Assembly (NCBI GenBank): GCA_050305975.1
Contig: JBNLGI010000216.1
Coordinates: 1 to 35,881, forward strand
Direction: 5' to 3'
Origin: Thiodiazotropha sp050305975
Lineage (GTDB): Bacteria; Pseudomonadota; Gammaproteobacteria; Chromatiales; Chromatiaceae
Length of the DNA: 35,881 nucleotides
Every line of letters begins with the position of its first letter. Position 1 is the first letter of the stretch. Below are positions 8,672-17,715 of this stretch, in pieces. The position numbers were made by a program, and so were the translations under genes. The notes beneath the pieces are model-generated. The model saw only the letters and a program-made list of their open reading frames with translations, was not told where the DNA came from and ran no database searches.

Positions 8672-9433
8672 TCAGTCGCTCGTCTTTTTGTAGATGGAGG
8701 AGTAGAGCTCGGCGTTGCGGGAGAGCTTGGCCTGGCTTTGGAACTCGCGGAATGATTGATAGGCGAAGTCCAGATGGGAACGCGCCTGGTTGCGTGCCGC
8801 CTCGGGGTCATGCTCCATGATCGCGGTGACGATGGCGTCGTGTTGGGCGCAGATCGTCTCGATGTACTTCTGTTCTGCATAGAAATGGTCGAGATAGGGC
8901 AGGGTCGTATTCTCCAGCACGCCCCTGACCGCACGCATGAAGTGGACCAGCACGACATTGTGCGCGCTCTCGATGATCGCCTGATGGAAGTCGCCGTCGA
9001 CCAGCATCTTGTCATATCCGCTGGCCGACGAGCGCTGAACCTCGCGCATGCGGTTATAGCGGGTCCAAATGCGCTCGCGATCGGACTCGGTGGCACGGCT
9101 GGCGGCATTGAATGCGGCTACGCCCTCGAGTTCCTTACGCACCTCCAGGGTGTCGAATTCGGCGTCCGGCTGATTCTTCAGCAGATCGAGCAGCGGGTCG
9201 ATGAAGTTGCTCGACAGGGTCTCGGTGACATAGGTCCCGCCGCCCTGGCGAGTGTGCAGCAGACCCTTGCTGGCCAGCTTCTGGATCGCCTCGCGCAGGG
9301 AGGGGCGCGAGATCCCCAGGCGCTCCGACAGCTGGCGCTCGGCGGGAAGCCGTTCACCGGGCTTGAGGGTGCCGTCGGCGATCATGCCTTCGAGCTGCTC
9401 GGCAATCTTGTCTGAGAGTTTGGAATGCGGCAT
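8672..9433 (-). CDS. GntR-family regulator of the FadR/FCD group, probable lactate-responsive repressor
   Basis: A 253-residue transcription factor. Residues 1-72 form the GntR winged helix (LSDKIAEQLEGMIADGTLKPGERLPAERQL with the recognition helix SRPSLREAIQKL). The rest is the all-helical FCD ligand domain, with Asp and His residues placed as in metal-binding FCD proteins (DGDFHQAIIESAH and two later His). It resembles LldR and PdhR. It leads the operon with lutABC and faces a TRAP transporter, so lactate is the likely effector. Palindromes of the form TNGTNNNACNA, known for LldR-like proteins, lie in front of both transcription units and would make it autoregulated. The family is sure; the effector is inferred. 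Confidence 0.88.
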   Translation of the reverse strand: MPHSKLSDKIAEQLEGMIADGTLKPGERLPAERQLSERLGISRPSLREAIQKLASKGLLHTRQGGGTYVTETLSSNFIDPLLDLLKNQPDAEFDTLEVRKELEGVAAFNAASRATESDRERIWTRYNRMREVQRSSASGYDKMLVDGDFHQAIIESAHNVVLVHFMRAVRGVLENTTLPYLDHFYAEQKYIETICAQHDAIVTAIMEHDPEAARNQARSHLDFAYQSFREFQSQAKLSRNAELYSSIYKKTSD

Positions 9434-9447
9434 TTCTATTCCTGTTT

Positions 9448-9462
9448 ATTGGTCTTACCAAT
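9448..9462. promoter_or_regulatory. Predicted operator O1 (LldR-like palindrome)
   Basis: ATTGGTCTTACCAAT is a perfect 6+3+6 inverted repeat and fits the TNGTNNNACNA pattern of FadR/LldR-type regulators. It lies just downstream of the predicted leftward promoter and 15 bases from the regulator start codon, a repressing position. Confidence 0.75.
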
Positions 9463-9472
9463 TATCCAGTGG

Positions 9473-9501
9473 AGTCTAGTCTAGCTCACTTTATACATCA
9501 A
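9473..9501 (-). promoter_or_regulatory. Candidate sigma-70 promoter of the regulator-lutABC operon
   Basis: Read leftwards, TTGATG (9501-9496) and TAGACT (9478-9473) are separated by 17 bases. O1 lies immediately downstream of the expected start of transcription. Confidence 0.45.
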
Positions 9502-9641
9502 GCAGGATTTTTATCCGGTTGAATGTGCGCCCTTTCAGGCCCAGCGATCTGCAGGTCATCAGTTGGTATGTGGACAGAATCATAGGTAGGTATATTGATA
9601 TTGCAGCCTATTCATTTTTGTCGTCGCCTGTCAATTTCCAC

Positions 9642-9669
9642 TTGACAGCTTGATATTCCTTGCCAGAAT
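9642..9669 (+). promoter_or_regulatory. Candidate sigma-70 promoter of the TRAP operon
   Basis: TTGACA (9642-9647) is a perfect -35 box. CAGAAT (9664-9669) follows at a 16-base spacing as a 4-of-6 -10 box. The palindrome O2 begins three bases further on, over the expected transcription start. Confidence 0.5.
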
Positions 9670-9671
9670 AA

Positions 9672-9707
9672 ACTGGACTTACCAATTTACCAATTTAATC
9701 GATTGGT
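9672..9707. promoter_or_regulatory. Predicted operator region O2 with repeated half-sites
   Basis: ACTGGACTTACCAAT (9672-9686) is an imperfect version of O1. It is followed by a second ACCAAT (9689-9694) and an ATTGGT (9702-9707), which form another inverted pair with a different spacing. The cluster of half-sites directly downstream of the rightward promoter suggests binding by the same regulator. Confidence 0.6.
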
Positions 9708-9768
9708 TTGTTGCAGAGGTGTACCGCCATCGGTACGAGACATCGCGCTCCACTGGAGGAAATCGAGA

Positions 9769-10851
9769 ATGAAGAAGAGATTGTTGAATTTCATCGCCCT
9801 TGCCGCGCTTTCGCTGAGCCTGGCATCGCCCCCCGCCCTGGCTGCCAAGAAGGTCCTGCTGAAAGTGCCGGTCTGGTTCGGTACCCACTTGGTCGGTCTC
9901 GGCTCGACCCCGGCCTGGCTGGCCGACCATGTCAACGAAGCCTCCGGCGGCAGCGTGATGCTGAAAATCTACGAGCCGGGCAAGCTGATACCGCCGAAGG
10001 AGATGCTGGAGGCGGTCTCCAAAGGTCAGGTCAACGCCGGCTGGACCACGCCGGGCTACAATACCGGGCAGCTGGGCCAGAAAGGCGCCATCTTCTCGGC
10101 CATCCCCTTCGGTCCCGACGCGCCGGAGTTCCTCGCCTGGGTCTACTATGGCGACGGTCGTCAGCTGTGGCAGGAGCTCTACGACAAGGCCGGCTACAAT
10201 GTGCACTCCATTCCCTGTTCCATCATCGCCCCCGAGACCTCGGGCTGGTTCTCCAAGCCGATCGACAAGCCGGAGGATCTGCAGGGGTTGCGCATGCGCT
10301 TCTTCGGTCTCGGCGCCCTGGTGATGGAGAAGCTGGGCGTGAGCACCTCCCTGCTGCCTTCCAACGAGATCTTTCCCGCCCTGGAGAAGGGGGCGATCGA
10401 TGCCACCGAATTCTCCATGCCGGCGATCGACAAGTCCCTCGGCTTCTACAAGATCCTCAAATACAACTACTTCCCCGGTTGGCACCAGCCGGCCACCATG
10501 TTCGACCTGATCATCAACAAGGAGACCTGGAACGGCATGGACAAGCAGCAGCAGGCGGTGGTCGAGATGGGTTGCAAGGCGGCCATGCTCGATGGTCTGG
10601 CCCAGGGCGAGGCGATCCAGTTTCCGGTCATGAAGGCGAACCTGGAGAAGGGTGTCGAGAACCGCTACTGGTCGGACGAGATGCTGCAGCTGTTCCACCA
10701 GAAGTGGGATGAGGTGGTGACGGAGGAGAGCGCCAGGGATCCCGGATTCAAGCGCATCTATGACAATCTGCAGGCCTTCCGCGCTGACTACAAGCTATGG
10801 AACCAGTGGGCCTTTCTGCCGCGTCCGGGCACGGCGCGCGTCGCCGAGTAA
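9769..10851 (+). CDS. dctP: TRAP transporter periplasmic substrate-binding protein, probable lactate/2-oxoacid type
   Basis: A 360-residue periplasmic binding protein of a TRAP transporter. It has a signal peptide (MKKRLLNF, a hydrophobic stretch, then cleavage after PALA at about residue 25). The DctP family segment DLQGLRMRFFG (about 170-180, Arg175 and Arg177) and ALEKGAIDATEF (about 204-215) are present; this group includes keto-acid and lactate binders such as TakP. I chose the ATG at 9769 because it starts the signal peptide and has GGAGGA eight bases upstream. The next gene is 87 bases away across a GC-rich hairpin. Its place opposite lutABC, with shared operators, makes lactate the best guess. 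The family is sure. Confidence 0.9.
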   Translation: MKKRLLNFIALAALSLSLASPPALAAKKVLLKVPVWFGTHLVGLGSTPAWLADHVNEASGGSVMLKIYEPGKLIPPKEMLEAVSKGQVNAGWTTPGYNTGQLGQKGAIFSAIPFGPDAPEFLAWVYYGDGRQLWQELYDKAGYNVHSIPCSIIAPETSGWFSKPIDKPEDLQGLRMRFFGLGALVMEKLGVSTSLLPSNEIFPALEKGAIDATEFSMPAIDKSLGFYKILKYNYFPGWHQPATMFDLIINKETWNGMDKQQQAVVEMGCKAAMLDGLAQGEAIQFPVMKANLEKGVENRYWSDEMLQLFHQKWDEVVTEESARDPGFKRIYDNLQAFRADYKLWNQWAFLPRPGTARVAE

Positions 10852-10882
10852 GCCTGCTGTCACGATCACACCCATAACCCTC

Positions 10883-10904
10883 AGGGGGGGCTTCGCGGCC
10901 CCCT
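10883..10904 (+). terminator. GC hairpin between dctP and dctQ, possible attenuator
   Basis: A run of seven G pairs with five C across a CTTCG-containing loop (A-GGGGG ... CCCCC-T). No T-run follows, so it is not a classical terminator. In binding-protein operons such a hairpin commonly lets the first gene be expressed above the permease genes. Confidence 0.45.
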
Positions 10905-10938
10905 CTGCAGCCGTCAGTCCGATCAGAGGCGTCCGACC

Positions 10939-11561
10939 ATGCCGCATAACAACGAGTCCCTGTACTACCGTATTCCTATTGTCGAGTTCCTCAACGGCAT
11001 CGTCCGCCGCGTTGCGGAGACTGCCGCCTGGCTCAACGTAGCGCTGATCGGTGTGATTCTGTTGCAGGTGGTCTTGCGCTACGGCTTCAGCATGGGCCTG
11101 GTGCCGCTGGAGGAGCTGATGTGGCACCTCTATGCGGTCGCCTTCATGTTCGGCATCGCCTATGCGGTGACCAACGACTCCCATATCCGGGTCGATCTGG
11201 TGCACATGGCGCTGTCGAAACCGCTGCAGCATCTGTTCGAGATGCTCGGCATCCTGTTGTTGCTGATGCCTGTGCTCTGGGTGGTGTTCGACCACAGCCT
11301 GGGCTGGGCGGTCGAGGCCTATCGGGTCAATGAGTCGTCACAGAACCCGACCGGTCTGCCCTATCGCTGGCTGATCAAGGCCGTGGTGCCGGCCAGCATG
11401 GCGCTGATCTTCATCGCCGCCCTGGCGCGACTGATCCAGGAGGCGATGCTGTTGCTGCACCATGCCAAAGAGCCGTCCGACGATACGCCGGGAAGGGTAT
11501 CGATGCTGCGTCATCTGTTCCAGGTGCAGTATGACGAGGCCGGCGAAAACAGGAGCGTCAA

Positions 11562-11565
<4 letters not shown>
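10939..11565 (+). CDS. dctQ: TRAP transporter small permease, DctQ-like
   Basis: A 208-residue inner-membrane protein with about four hydrophobic helices: about 30-55, 62-80, 95-118 and 144-168. The segment EELMWHLYAVAFMFGIAYA followed by HIRVDLVH is typical of DctQ subunits. GAGG precedes the ATG. The stop overlaps the large-permease start as ATGA. It joins DctM to form the sodium-driven membrane part of the transporter. Confidence 0.92.
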
Positions 11566-12959
<1,394 letters not shown>

Positions 12960-13028
12960 TCGAGTCGTGAACCGAAGCAGGATGGTGGCGAATCACTGCG
13001 GATGATCCCCTGGTGCAGGCGCTTTTCT

Positions 13029-13101
13029 GTGCGGCAAGCCGCCCTCCCGTACGTAAGTGGATCTTAGGCTGCGGCTTGCCACACCGTGACTGGGCGGGGT
13101 G
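13029..13101. repeat. Dispersed palindromic repeat, copy B (inverted pair)
   Basis: Two inverted arms: GTGCGGCAAGCCGC at 13029-13042, and GCTGCGGCTTGCCACACCG at 13068-13086. The arms match at 13 of 14 core positions. The right arm continues into TGACTGGGCGGGGTG, which is shared with copy A. It lies between the convergent dctM and phaB genes; I saw nothing else in that 213-base spacer. Confidence 0.7.
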
Positions 13102-13172
13102 ATCGATGAAGCCCTGCGCCAGCGGAGAGTTCGCTGTGTCTGACAGCGATCCGTCTATCCCGGACGCTCACC

Positions 13173-13922
13173 TCAGGACATGTGCAGACCCCCGTTGATG
13201 GAGAAATCGGAGCCGGTGACATAGCCGCTGTCATCACTGCAGAGAAAGGCCACCGCCTTGCCGATCTCCTCGGGCAGACCGAGCCGGCCGACCGGGATGG
13301 TCTTGATGATTTTGTCGAGGACCTCCTGTGGGATCTTGGTCACCATCGGCGTCGCAACATAGCCGGGGGAGAGGGTGTTTACGGTGACCCCCTTGGCGGC
13401 CACCTCCTGGGCCAGGGCCTTGGTGAAACCGTGGATGCCGGCCTTGGCGGCGGAGTAGTTGCACTGGCCGAACTGTCCCTTCTGGGCGTTCACCGAGGAG
13501 ATATTGACGATGCGGCCGAAACCCTTCTCCAGCATCGGATTGATGACCAGCCGGGTCATGTGGAACATGCTGTCGAGATTGGCCGTCATCACCTGGTCCC
13601 ACTGCTCCCAGGTCATCTTGCGGAAAGTGCCGTCACGGGTGATGCCGGCGTTGTTGATCAGGATGTCGACCGTGCCGCCGGTCTGCTCCTCGACATTCTT
13701 GACACAGGCGGCGCAGGACTCGGCGTCCGTGACGTCGCCGTACGCGGTCAGGATCTGATAGCCCTCCTCGGCCTGCTCATCCTGCCAGGCCTTGGCCTTG
13801 TCGTGGTTGCCTCCGGCGTTGTAGCCGGCGACGACTTTGACGCCGTTGTCGGCCAGGGCGCGGCAGATGGCGGTGCCGATACCGCCGGTGCCACCTGTCA
13901 CCAACGCGATCTTCTGGGTCAT
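13173..13922 (-). CDS. phaB: Acetoacetyl-CoA reductase PhaB
   Basis: NADPH-dependent reductase that makes (R)-3-hydroxybutyryl-CoA for polyhydroxyalkanoate storage. It has 249 residues and is a short-chain dehydrogenase. The nucleotide-binding TGGTGGIG is at residues 9-16, NNAGITRDG at 90-98, and the catalytic Ser143, Tyr156 and Lys160 sit in SSVNAQKGQFGQCNYSAAK, which is very close to known PhaB proteins. I chose the ATG at 13922, which has GAGGAG upstream; the longer in-frame form adds 18 unlike residues. No phaC or phaA is adjacent, so the rest of the pathway must lie elsewhere. Confidence 0.93.
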   Translation of the reverse strand: MTQKIALVTGGTGGIGTAICRALADNGVKVVAGYNAGGNHDKAKAWQDEQAEEGYQILTAYGDVTDAESCAACVKNVEEQTGGTVDILINNAGITRDGTFRKMTWEQWDQVMTANLDSMFHMTRLVINPMLEKGFGRIVNISSVNAQKGQFGQCNYSAAKAGIHGFTKALAQEVAAKGVTVNTLSPGYVATPMVTKIPQEVLDKIIKTIPVGRLGLPEEIGKAVAFLCSDDSGYVTGSDFSINGGLHMS

Positions 13923-14128
13923 GGTTACGCTCCTCACTCTCTCTTGTTTTGGTAATCTCAGGTATCCTTGGGTCAACCTGAACTCACGAAACTAAATGGC
14001 TGTCCGGACAAAGTCAAAGTACACCCGGCCTGAATCCGGGACGCCAGTCACTAGGATAGTCAGGATTGGGTGAGAAGTTTCCATGGTATTTTGGTTTATT
14101 TCGGGCATTCGGTATGCTTTGAGTCATC

Positions 14129-15547
14129 ATGCGCTTGACTATCCAGACCAAACTCTTTTTCAGCCACTTCGCGGCGATCATACTGATTTCAGGCAGTGTG
14201 GGAACCTATTTCTATCAGAGCGCCATCGACAATCTCACCCAGGCACTGCGCTCGCGGCTGCAGAACAGCGCCGCTCTGATCAGTCGCGGCTTCAGTGTCG
14301 ACAATCTGGACCTGATCCGCTCCGTGGAGGATATGAACAAGCCGCTCTACAAGCAGGGGGTGGCTGCGTTACGGGATTTCGTTCAGGCCAACTCCGATAT
14401 CGCTTTCGTCTATGTCATGCGCAAAGACAACGGCAAACCGGTCTTCGTTCTCGACTCCGATACCGACGATCCCGCGATGCCGGGTGAGGTCTACCGGGAG
14501 GAAGTCCCGGCGTTGATGGAAGGGTTCGTTCGGCCCTCTGTCGACAGGAAAATCACCCGCGATCGCTGGGGAAGCTTTCTCTCCGGATACGCACCCCTCG
14601 AGGCCGGCAAGGGCAACTATCTGGTGGGTATCGACATGTATGCGGACGAAGTGGAGGCGAAACTCAAACAGATTCGGCTGGCGGGCATGCTCTCGTTTGC
14701 CCTGTCGGTGATTCTGGCCATGATTTTCAGCCGCTTTCTGAGTCTCAACTTTACCCGCCGTATCGTCGCGGTGACCGATCGTCTGGCGACTATCGCACCC
14801 GATCAATCGGTTGATCATATCGACAATCAGGGTGATGAGTTGACCCAGCTCTCAGATGCCTTTGACCAGATGTCGATTCGGCTGGAGAACAACCGCCGGG
14901 AGATCGAGCAGAACGAGGGCGCCCTGCGCAAAGCCCATGACGAGCTGGAACAGCGGGTCAACGAACGCACCGCCGAACTGGTCAAGACCAATCAGCAGTT
15001 GCTGGAAGAGATCGCTGAACGTAAACACATGGAGCAGCGGCTGGAGGAGCTTTCGCGTACCGATTACCTGACCGGCATTCTCAACCGCCGGGCGATCACC
15101 CGGCTGCTGGAAGAGGCCCAAGCGAATGTCGCCTCGGAGGCGGAGAGCTTCTGCACCATTCTGCTAGACCTGGACCATTTCAAGGATATCAACGATCAGT
15201 TCGGACACGCGGTCGGGGATCAGACGCTGCGACACGCGGTCGAGCGTCTGCGCAACGGTATTCGTGACCAGGATCTGCTCGGTCGCTGGGGCGGCGAGGA
15301 GTTCATCATCGTTGCGCCGGAAACCACCCTGCAGGAGGCGCAAGGTCTGGCCGAGCGCCTCTGCCGTAATCTCGCCGGCAGCCGGGTTACGACCGACGGA
15401 GGCTCGGTCGGGATTACGGGCAGTTTCGGTGTCAGCCGCTATATCCCCGGAGAAGATCTCGATACCTGCCTCAAGCGTACGGACGATGCCCTGTATGCGG
15501 CCAAGAGACAGGGACGCAATCGGATCATGGTGCTCTCTCTGGAGTGA
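14129..15547 (+). CDS. Membrane-bound diguanylate cyclase (HAMP-GGDEF)
   Basis: A 472-residue enzyme that makes cyclic di-GMP. Layout: helix 1 at about 9-29, a periplasmic sensor region of about 155 residues, helix 2 at about 184-204, HAMP at about 205-258, a coiled coil at about 255-305, and a GGDEF domain at about 310-470. The active site reads GGEEF (388-392). The inhibitory site RDQD (379-382) sits five residues before it, as in feedback-controlled enzymes. TDYLTGILNRR marks the domain start. The sensor region has no motif I can name, so the signal is unknown. The ribosome-binding site before the ATG is weak. It is divergent from phaB with no visible link to its neighbours. Confidence 0.92.
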   Translation: MRLTIQTKLFFSHFAAIILISGSVGTYFYQSAIDNLTQALRSRLQNSAALISRGFSVDNLDLIRSVEDMNKPLYKQGVAALRDFVQANSDIAFVYVMRKDNGKPVFVLDSDTDDPAMPGEVYREEVPALMEGFVRPSVDRKITRDRWGSFLSGYAPLEAGKGNYLVGIDMYADEVEAKLKQIRLAGMLSFALSVILAMIFSRFLSLNFTRRIVAVTDRLATIAPDQSVDHIDNQGDELTQLSDAFDQMSIRLENNRREIEQNEGALRKAHDELEQRVNERTAELVKTNQQLLEEIAERKHMEQRLEELSRTDYLTGILNRRAITRLLEEAQANVASEAESFCTILLDLDHFKDINDQFGHAVGDQTLRHAVERLRNGIRDQDLLGRWGGEEFIIVAPETTLQEAQGLAERLCRNLAGSRVTTDGGSVGITGSFGVSRYIPGEDLDTCLKRTDDALYAAKRQGRNRIMVLSLE

Positions 15548-15852
15548 TTCCCTCTCGCTTCCCCAACGTGTTGCGGACATCGTCGCGATGGCCCAACCGC
15601 TGACCGCAGGAGCTTCGACTGTACTCTGAAGGTGATCTCCCTGGCCTCTTACGCCAAGGATGCCCGTGTTGACTTCAATACCGAGCCTTGGGTTTCCGAC
15701 CCGATACCACCGAGGAGCTGACGCTCAGTCTCAAGGACTGCTCCAGCGAACCCATCGAGATAGACAACATCGTCAAATACGGCTGTGCCCTGGGCGCCTT
15801 CGGACTGAGCGTTCCGAAAGAGTCCAGGAGCAGGTCATGGTTGAATTGCGAT
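15548..15852 (+). pseudogene. Spacer with a probable frameshifted coding remnant
   Basis: A 305-base gap. From about 15611 one frame reads coding-like residues (TLKVISLASYAKDARVDFN, then TEPWVSDPIP) until a stop near 15720. A second frame continues from about 15706 with EELTLSLKDCSSEPIEIDN and YGCALGAFGLSVPK and stays open into the TetR gene. Codon composition in both pieces looks like real coding sequence, as if one protein had been broken by a frameshift near 15710. I do not recognise the family. An ATG at 15837 with AGGAG six bases upstream opens only a 16-codon peptide ending at 15887. Confidence 0.4.
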
Positions 15853-16644
15853 ATGGCATCGAACATAATTCGAATATTGTTCAGTGAGACGAAAACATTG
15901 GATCAACAGGAAAAACGCCTCGAACGCGAACAGCATATCCTGACCCGCGCCTGGAATATGGTGGCGGACAGGGGCTTTCTCGCCCTCAAGATCTCGGATC
16001 TGGCCAAGGCCGCCTCGGTTTCCGTGGGTACCCTCTATGCCCATTTCGAGAGCAAAGAGGATCTCATCATCGCCATGGCCGTCGATGCCTGGCAGGCCAA
16101 GCTGGCTTACATCGAACAGGTCTCTAATCTCGATCTGGATGCGCTCGAGCGGGTGGTGGCCATCCCCATCGCGCTGATGCTTTTCGATCGGGAGAACCCG
16201 CCGTTGTTCGAGGCGCAACAGCTTGCGGGCGTGCCGTCGATCTGGCGCAAGGCCTCCGCTCAGCGCCATCAATCGATGCTCAATCTCTGCAGCGGTTTCG
16301 AGACCCAGCTGATGCCGTTGGTGGAGGCGGCCTGCGAGGTCGGCGGCTTCGAGCTGACAGAGCAGAGGCAGGCGGGACTGGACGCCATCGAATACAGCCA
16401 GATCGCACTGGGGGTGGGTAACGCTTATATGAGCAATATCTTTCTTCCGGAGAGCGAACGGGAGGAGTTGCAGCGTCGTCAACGCGAAAGTATGCCGCGC
16501 TTGGTGATGGCCGCCTTCAAGGGTTTCGGACTGCGCCACGCTGATCCGCTCGCGCTCCACCAGCGTCTCACCGGTCTCTGCGAGGCGCTCTCGCCCAGAC
16601 GCGAATTCCCCGATTGCCGGAGCGGCGACGTCAGCCGCTCCTGA
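15853..16644 (+). CDS. TetR-family transcriptional regulator
   Basis: A DNA-binding repressor of 263 residues. The N-terminal TetR helix-turn-helix is plain: ILTRAWNMVADRGFLALKIS, then VSVGTLYAHFESKEDLI. The C-terminal ligand domain is not of a type I can name. The start is uncertain. I use the ATG at 15853; a TTG at 15841 has AGGAG ten bases upstream and would add four residues. The frame is open further upstream through a segment that looks like another gene's remnant. It lies 24 bases before an RND adaptor gene on the same strand, so it probably controls that efflux operon and itself. Confidence 0.82.
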   Translation: MASNIIRILFSETKTLDQQEKRLEREQHILTRAWNMVADRGFLALKISDLAKAASVSVGTLYAHFESKEDLIIAMAVDAWQAKLAYIEQVSNLDLDALERVVAIPIALMLFDRENPPLFEAQQLAGVPSIWRKASAQRHQSMLNLCSGFETQLMPLVEAACEVGGFELTEQRQAGLDAIEYSQIALGVGNAYMSNIFLPESEREELQRRQRESMPRLVMAAFKGFGLRHADPLALHQRLTGLCEALSPRREFPDCRSGDVSRS

Positions 16645-16668
16645 TCACATTTCAAAGGAAATCAATCC

Positions 16669-17715
16669 ATGAACGGCCTGTCGAATAGACATTTTCTAAC
16701 TGTTGGCCTGGTTGCGGCTGTGCTGCTGCCGGCCTTTGCCGCGGTACGTGCGGCGGAGCAGCAGCCCGGTCTTCCGGTTGAGACCGCCAGGGTGATTGCG
16801 GACACTCTGGTCAACAGCGTGGAGGCGGTGGGCACCTTGCGCGCCAACGAATCGGTCACCATCCGTCCCGAGATCGACGGACGTATCACCCGGCTCGATT
16901 TCACCGAGGGCGGACGGGTCAGGCAGGGCCAACTGCTGGTCGCCCTCGACGACTCGATCTACGCGGCGGAACTGAAGCAGGCCGAGGCCCGGCTCGCCCT
17001 TGGGCGCTCCAACTTCAATCGGGCCACCACGCTCAAGAAACAGGGCTACGGCAGCGACCAGGAGCGGGACCAGACCGCCTCCGAACTCCAGGTCAATCAG
17101 GCCGAGGTGGCGCTGGCCAAGGCCCGGCTGGAGAAGACCCGCATCATGGCGCCCTTTGACGGCGTGATGGGTCTGCGCGGCGTGAGTCTGGGTGACTACC
17201 TCACCACCGGTCAGGACATCGTCACCCTGTTCGATCTGAGTCAGCTCAGGGTCGATTTCCGTCTGCCGGAGGCGACGCTGGCGGAGGTCGCCGTCGGTCA
17301 GCGGATCGAGGTGAGCCTGGATGCCTTTCCCGGTAAGACCTTCAGCGGCGAAGTCTATGCCGTCGACCCTCAGATCGACCTCAACGGACGCAGTCTGCTG
17401 GTCAGCGCGCGCATTCCGAACGAGAACGGGGAGCTGTTGGCGGGTCAGTTTGCGCGGGTGACGCTGATGCTCTCCCGCAAGGAGCAGGCCCTGTTCGTGC
17501 CAGAGGCCGCACTGGTGCCTCAGGGGCGGCAGCAGTTCGTCTACCAGGTGGTCGACGGCAAGGTGGTCTGGAAGCAGGTCAGGATCGGCAAGCGGGTGGG
17601 CGCCCGAGTGGAGATTCTCGACGGTCTCCAGGCGGGGGACCAGGTGGTGACCGCAGGTCACCTCAAACTCCATGACGGCATGGGTGTGACACCGATCCCG
17701 CCGAAGGAGTCCTGA
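16669..17715 (+). CDS. RND efflux periplasmic adaptor (membrane fusion protein)
   Basis: A 348-residue periplasmic adaptor linking the inner-membrane pump to an outer-membrane channel. It has a signal-like N-terminus with likely cleavage after AAVRA (residue 27). Two half-lipoyl segments (RPEIDGRITRLDFTEGGRV and APFDGVMGLRGVSLGDYL) flank a short alpha hairpin at about 100-155, followed by beta-barrel and membrane-proximal domains. AAAGGAAA precedes the ATG. The stop shares a base with the pump start (TGATG). The length is on the short side for the family but all parts are there. Confidence 0.92.
   Translation: MNGLSNRHFLTVGLVAAVLLPAFAAVRAAEQQPGLPVETARVIADTLVNSVEAVGTLRANESVTIRPEIDGRITRLDFTEGGRVRQGQLLVALDDSIYAAELKQAEARLALGRSNFNRATTLKKQGYGSDQERDQTASELQVNQAEVALAKARLEKTRIMAPFDGVMGLRGVSLGDYLTTGQDIVTLFDLSQLRVDFRLPEATLAEVAVGQRIEVSLDAFPGKTFSGEVYAVDPQIDLNGRSLLVSARIPNENGELLAGQFARVTLMLSRKEQALFVPEAALVPQGRQQFVYQVVDGKVVWKQVRIGKRVGARVEILDGLQAGDQVVTAGHLKLHDGMGVTPIPPKES

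Larger units (their letters stand above)
9434..9768. promoter_or_regulatory. Divergent control region of lut operon and TRAP transporter
   Basis: A 335-base spacer without a gene and visibly AT-richer than its flanks. It carries a candidate promoter for each direction and operator-like palindromes next to both start regions, listed separately. The symmetric layout suggests that one repressor controls uptake and oxidation together. Nothing else recognisable lies in its middle part. Confidence 0.75.
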
